Source: Lycium barbarum (Eukaryota; Streptophyta; Magnoliopsida; Solanales; Solanaceae). Taken from it: DNA of 64,000 nt. Below the pieces are notes generated by a model. That model was not told the DNA's origin, made no database searches, and saw only the letters and a program-made list of their open reading frames with translations. Below are positions 60,610-64,000 of this stretch, one piece after another. The stretch lies in the NCBI RefSeq assembly GCF_019175385.1, contig NC_083339.1, forward strand, positions 76,900,307 to 76,964,306, in the 5' to 3' direction. The translations under genes and the position numbers were made by a program. Position 1 is the stretch's first letter, and every line of letters starts with the position of its first letter.

Positions 60610-60615
60610 TCCTTC

Positions 60616-62213
60616 TATTATATCCCGTATTTTTGTACGTTGGATTATTCGTAAGCTAATCGACACAAGTTTAAGGATAAGATTCTTTTTGAGATATGAG
60701 ACAAGGATTTTTTAATCCCGATTTTAATAGTGCTCGGTTTGCAAATTGATTACAATTAGTGTGGAAACATTTGTGAAGATTAGGGATTAATTAACCATGA
60801 TCAGATTATTAATTGGTACAAGTGATTGTAGGATCTGTCCTAACTTATTTGAGGTAAGATTGCTTCTTCTTATGGTGTAATTGGAGTAGATGATGTTGTA
60901 ATTGAGAGATTAACTCTTATTAAGTTGAATTGGAAGTAAGAAAATTGCATGATTATTGTTAGCGTTGTAAGTGGGCAGAATTGGAGTTGTTCCAATTAGA
61001 TTGGGTTTGATTGTGGTTGTTGTTATTATTGTCATGGTTTATGTGTTAAAAGTGAAGGAATCTTGATATTTAAAGTTGTAGTTGTTTGTATGAGATTGTT
61101 GAAATATGAATTGGATTAGATGTTCATGAGGTTAGGGGCTGTTCTTGTTGAGTTGAAGGATTAAAAGTGTGGTTATAAGTATGTATATGTGTTGTTGTTC
61201 TTGTTGTTCATGGTGATATCATACTCTTCTCCATGTATTTGTGATCTTGCGAAGTAAAGGTCGAAATTGTATTTTCGATGTTGTAGTTTCGGTGGAATGT
61301 TTTGAGCTTGTTATTAAAATGATATTGAAGTAGTTTCTTATACATGGATGGTAGTTGATGTTGTTGTCATGTTGTTGTTGATATAGATCCTAAATTTGGA
61401 AGAAACAAGTGTATAAGATATCGTATACGAAGCGTATGTTGGTCTGTTTGTTGTATAATCTTAGATGTTGATGATTTGAGTTGAAAAGGGATTAAGAGAG
61501 GTTATTGGGTTGTTGTCATTGTTGTTGGTCTTGTTGGTTGAGTGGTGGTTGTTAAATATTAGGGGAAATGCCGTCCGTTTCATTTTCGAACCGAATTATC
61601 ATTGATGTACATGATATACAAAATCCCTCTAAAGTTGTGTACGTATTCCTATGGTTATAGGTTTGGCATACTAATTGTGAAAAGTTCGTGATTAAGTTGA
61701 GTTCTTTGGACGACGTAAGGTATGTAAAGCTATCCCTTCTTTCGTTTTGGCATGATCTATGTGAGACAAACAGACGACGAATGTATAAGCTCCAAAGAAA
61801 CTCCTATTCTTAGAGACACTAGGATAGCTAATGTTCTTGATATCCAGAACCTATTTAACATTGTCTTGATACGTGTCTATGATTCTTGAAGGTCTATTTG
61901 ATATAATCCATAGTGACATTCGAGGAGTACTTGACATGACTGTTGTCCTTGATACTCAAGTATTAGTTCATTCTACTTATTCTATTGAGTCTCAGATGAT
62001 GATTTAGTTTGCATATGGTTGCTCACTACTCTGCTCGTGCATGCTGTTAATATATCTTTCATCGAGTCCCGGGTCGGGTATGTTTTCGTGCACAGTTTCA
62101 CTGCATTGTTCACCGAGTCCCTCACTAGAGGGCCAGGTACGTATATATATATATGATGATGATATGATGATGTGATGATGGCACCGAGTCCCATGATGGG
62201 CCGGGTATGGTAT
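60616..62213 (+). repeat. H3: LTR head-to-head with H2, internally deleted, 3' end missing
   Basis: Starts TATTATATCCCG (second base changed from the usual TG) 6 bp after H2. Homologous to H2, but lacks about 450 bp corresponding to roughly 59990-60430, from the U3/R part. Donor-like GAG|GTAAGA at 60854, mini-exon-like segment 61661-61720, three hairpin units (62060-62210). It breaks off after the third unit where element I begins. Confidence 0.75.
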
Positions 62214-62223
62214 ACATGTATAC

Positions 62224-63469
62224 GACTTTTGTGATCTGTATAGATATCAACGTGCACCCCATATAAATAATGTATCCATACCTTCAATGCATGAATAACC
62301 ACGGCCAATTCGAGATCATGAGTTGGATAATTCTGTTCATGTTTCCGCAACTGTCTCGAAGCATATGCAATAACTTTCCCATGTTGCATCAATACGCATC
62401 CCAACCCGACACCGGAAGCGTCACAATATACCACATAGCCATCTGACCCTTCTGGAAGTGTTAACACTGGGGCTGAAGTCAATATGTCTTTCAACTCTTG
62501 GAAACTACGCTCACAAGCATCGTTCCACTAAAATTTTGCCGACTTCTGGGTTAGCTTCGTTAATGAAGCTGAAATAGACGAGAAGCCCTCTACAAATCTT
62601 CTATAATATCCCGCCAAACCTAGGAAACTATGAACTTCCGTAGGCGTTGTAGGCCTTGGCCAAGTCTTCACAGCTTCTATTTTCTGAGTGTCGACTCAGA
62701 TGCCATCATCTGAAATACCATGACCTAGAAATGCCACAGAATTTATCCAGAACTCACACTTTGAAAATTTTGCATATAATTCCCGAGCTCGAAGAACGCC
62801 AAGAACAATTCTTAAATGATCTGTATGTTCCGATTCTGTGCGAGAATACACTAAAATATCATCAATAAACACTATCACGAAGAGATCCAAAAATGGCCTG
62901 AATACATTATTCATTAAATTCATGAACACCGCCGGAGCATTAGTCAACCCAAACGACATCACTCGAAATTCGTAGTGGCCATATCTCGTTCTGAAGGCTG
63001 TCTTGTGAATATATGCTTCTCTAATTCTCACCTGATGATAGCCCGATCGCAAATCTATTTTTGAAAACCATTTGGCACCTTGCAATTGGTCGAATAAGTC
63101 ATCAATCCTAGGAAGAGGATATTTGTTCTTCACCATCACATTGTTCAACTGCCTATAATCGATACACATTCGTAGAGAACCGTCTTTCTTCCTTACGAAC
63201 AATACCGGTGCTCCCCACTGTGATGAACTAGGCCTAATGAAGCCCTTCTCGAGCAAGTCTTTCAACTATGCTTTTAGCTCTTTTAGTTCTTCCAGAGCCA
63301 TTCGATAAGGGGGAATAGAAATTGGCTGGGTGTCCGGCAACACATCGATGGAAAAATCAATCTCTCTTTCTGGAGGAAGACTTGGAAGTTCTTCTGGAAA
63401 TACATCTGGGAATTCATTCACTACCGAAACAGACTGGAAAGTTGGCACCCTTGCTTCTGTGTCATGAAC
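62224..63469 (-). pseudogene. Element I reverse transcriptase and RNase H (A-like family), truncated
   Basis: Minus-strand pol. [50 protein letters not shown]. RNase [32 protein letters not shown], then an abrupt end at 62224 joined to LTR H3. Stops: TAG 63266-63268 (Gln before LKDLLEKG), TGA 62696-62698 (Arg of IRVDSQK) and TAG 62528-62530 (Gln before W in KFQW). Integrase is not in the window. [15 protein letters not shown] and RKHEQNYP mark it as the same family as A. Confidence 0.88.
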
Positions 63470-64000
63470 CCGAACTAGATGATAAATATAACCTTTAGCT
63501 ATCAGTTTTCTCGCCTTAAGGTAGGAAATAAACCTACCCTTTGGAGACGCCGTATTACCCTTCCATTCAAGCACGGGCTCTCCCGGAAATTGAAATCAAA
63601 CCATCTTCGTCCGGCAATCAACATTAGCATAGCACGAGGCCAACCAATCCATCCCCATGATTATATCAAAATCTGTCATTTCCAGTTCTATCAAATCAGC
63701 TTTTGTCTGACGATCACATATAATAACTACACAATTCTTATATACTTGTCTTGCTATTACGGGATCACCAACCGGAGTAAATACCTCGAAAGGTCTAATT
63801 GGCTCGGGTCTCACCCCAATACAATCAACAACATACGGAGTAATAAATGAGAAAGTAGAACCCGGATCGATCAGAACATATACATCACGGGAGAATATAG
63901 TCAATGTACCTGTAACCACATCTGGGGAAGACTCAAGATCCTGTCGCCCAGCTAAAGCATATACGTGGAGCTGAACAGCACCTGAAGTAAATGCTCCCTC
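63470..64000 (-). pseudogene. Element I gag tail and protease, continues past the window
   Basis: Minus strand: VYALAGRQDLESSPDVVTG, protease YVLIDPGSTFSFIT, VGDPVIARQVYKNC, FDIIMGMDWLASCYANVDC, then the PR-RT linker. TGA at 63596-63598 (Arg of MVRFQF) breaks it. Gag lies right of the window. Confidence 0.88.

Overview
The window is a stack of nested LTR retrotransposons in a plant nuclear genome. I see no host gene, rRNA, tRNA or CRISPR array. Every coding remnant is Ty3/gypsy pol (or gag-pol) of one lineage: zinc-knuckle gag, DPGS protease, FIDD reverse transcriptase, RNase H, HHCC/DDE integrase and a C-terminal chromodomain. Primer-binding sites complementary to initiator tRNA-Met follow the LTRs. 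This fits Tekay/Del-type chromoviruses. A dicot, perhaps Solanaceae, is my guess; the species cannot be fixed from this sequence. Such density suggests pericentromeric heterochromatin.

Layout, outermost first. Element D is a non-coding LTR element. Its 5' LTR appears to be split by element A, leaving a stub at 27336-27475. Its internal region is 27476-31449 and its 3' LTR starts at 31450. Element A runs from the left edge to 27335. Its pol is cut by B (992-12010, + strand, target duplication CCAGG) and by C (13147-24319, - strand, left end eroded). D's 3' LTR is cut by E (33328-58302, + strand, target duplication CACCG). E's gag is cut by a solo LTR F (37295-40351, ATGGA) and by G (40642-51558, - strand, GGGAA), which landed inside the zinc-knuckle codons. 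After E the D LTR resumes (58303-58573) and meets an inverted LTR H2 (58574-60609, -), then a head-to-head LTR H3 (60616-62213, +). Last is the minus-strand pol of an A-like element, I (62224 to the right edge).

Ages from LTR-pair mismatches counted by eye: G about 0.3 %, B about 0.7 %, C about 1.7 %, E about 2 %. These agree with the nesting order, since G sits inside E. Without its passengers E is about 10,991 bp, close to B (11,019) and G (10,917).

All elements carry premature stops or frameshifts, but the cis-acting sites are well kept even in non-coding D. These are a leader hairpin with a palindromic GTGCAC loop, a hairpin directly before the polypurine tract, a palindrome about 10 nt upstream of the TATA box, and an ordered set of splice-site-like sequences in the LTRs, including a putative mini-exon of 52 nt in five LTR families checked base by base. 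These RNA and DNA signals, more than the proteins, are the unusual content of the window.
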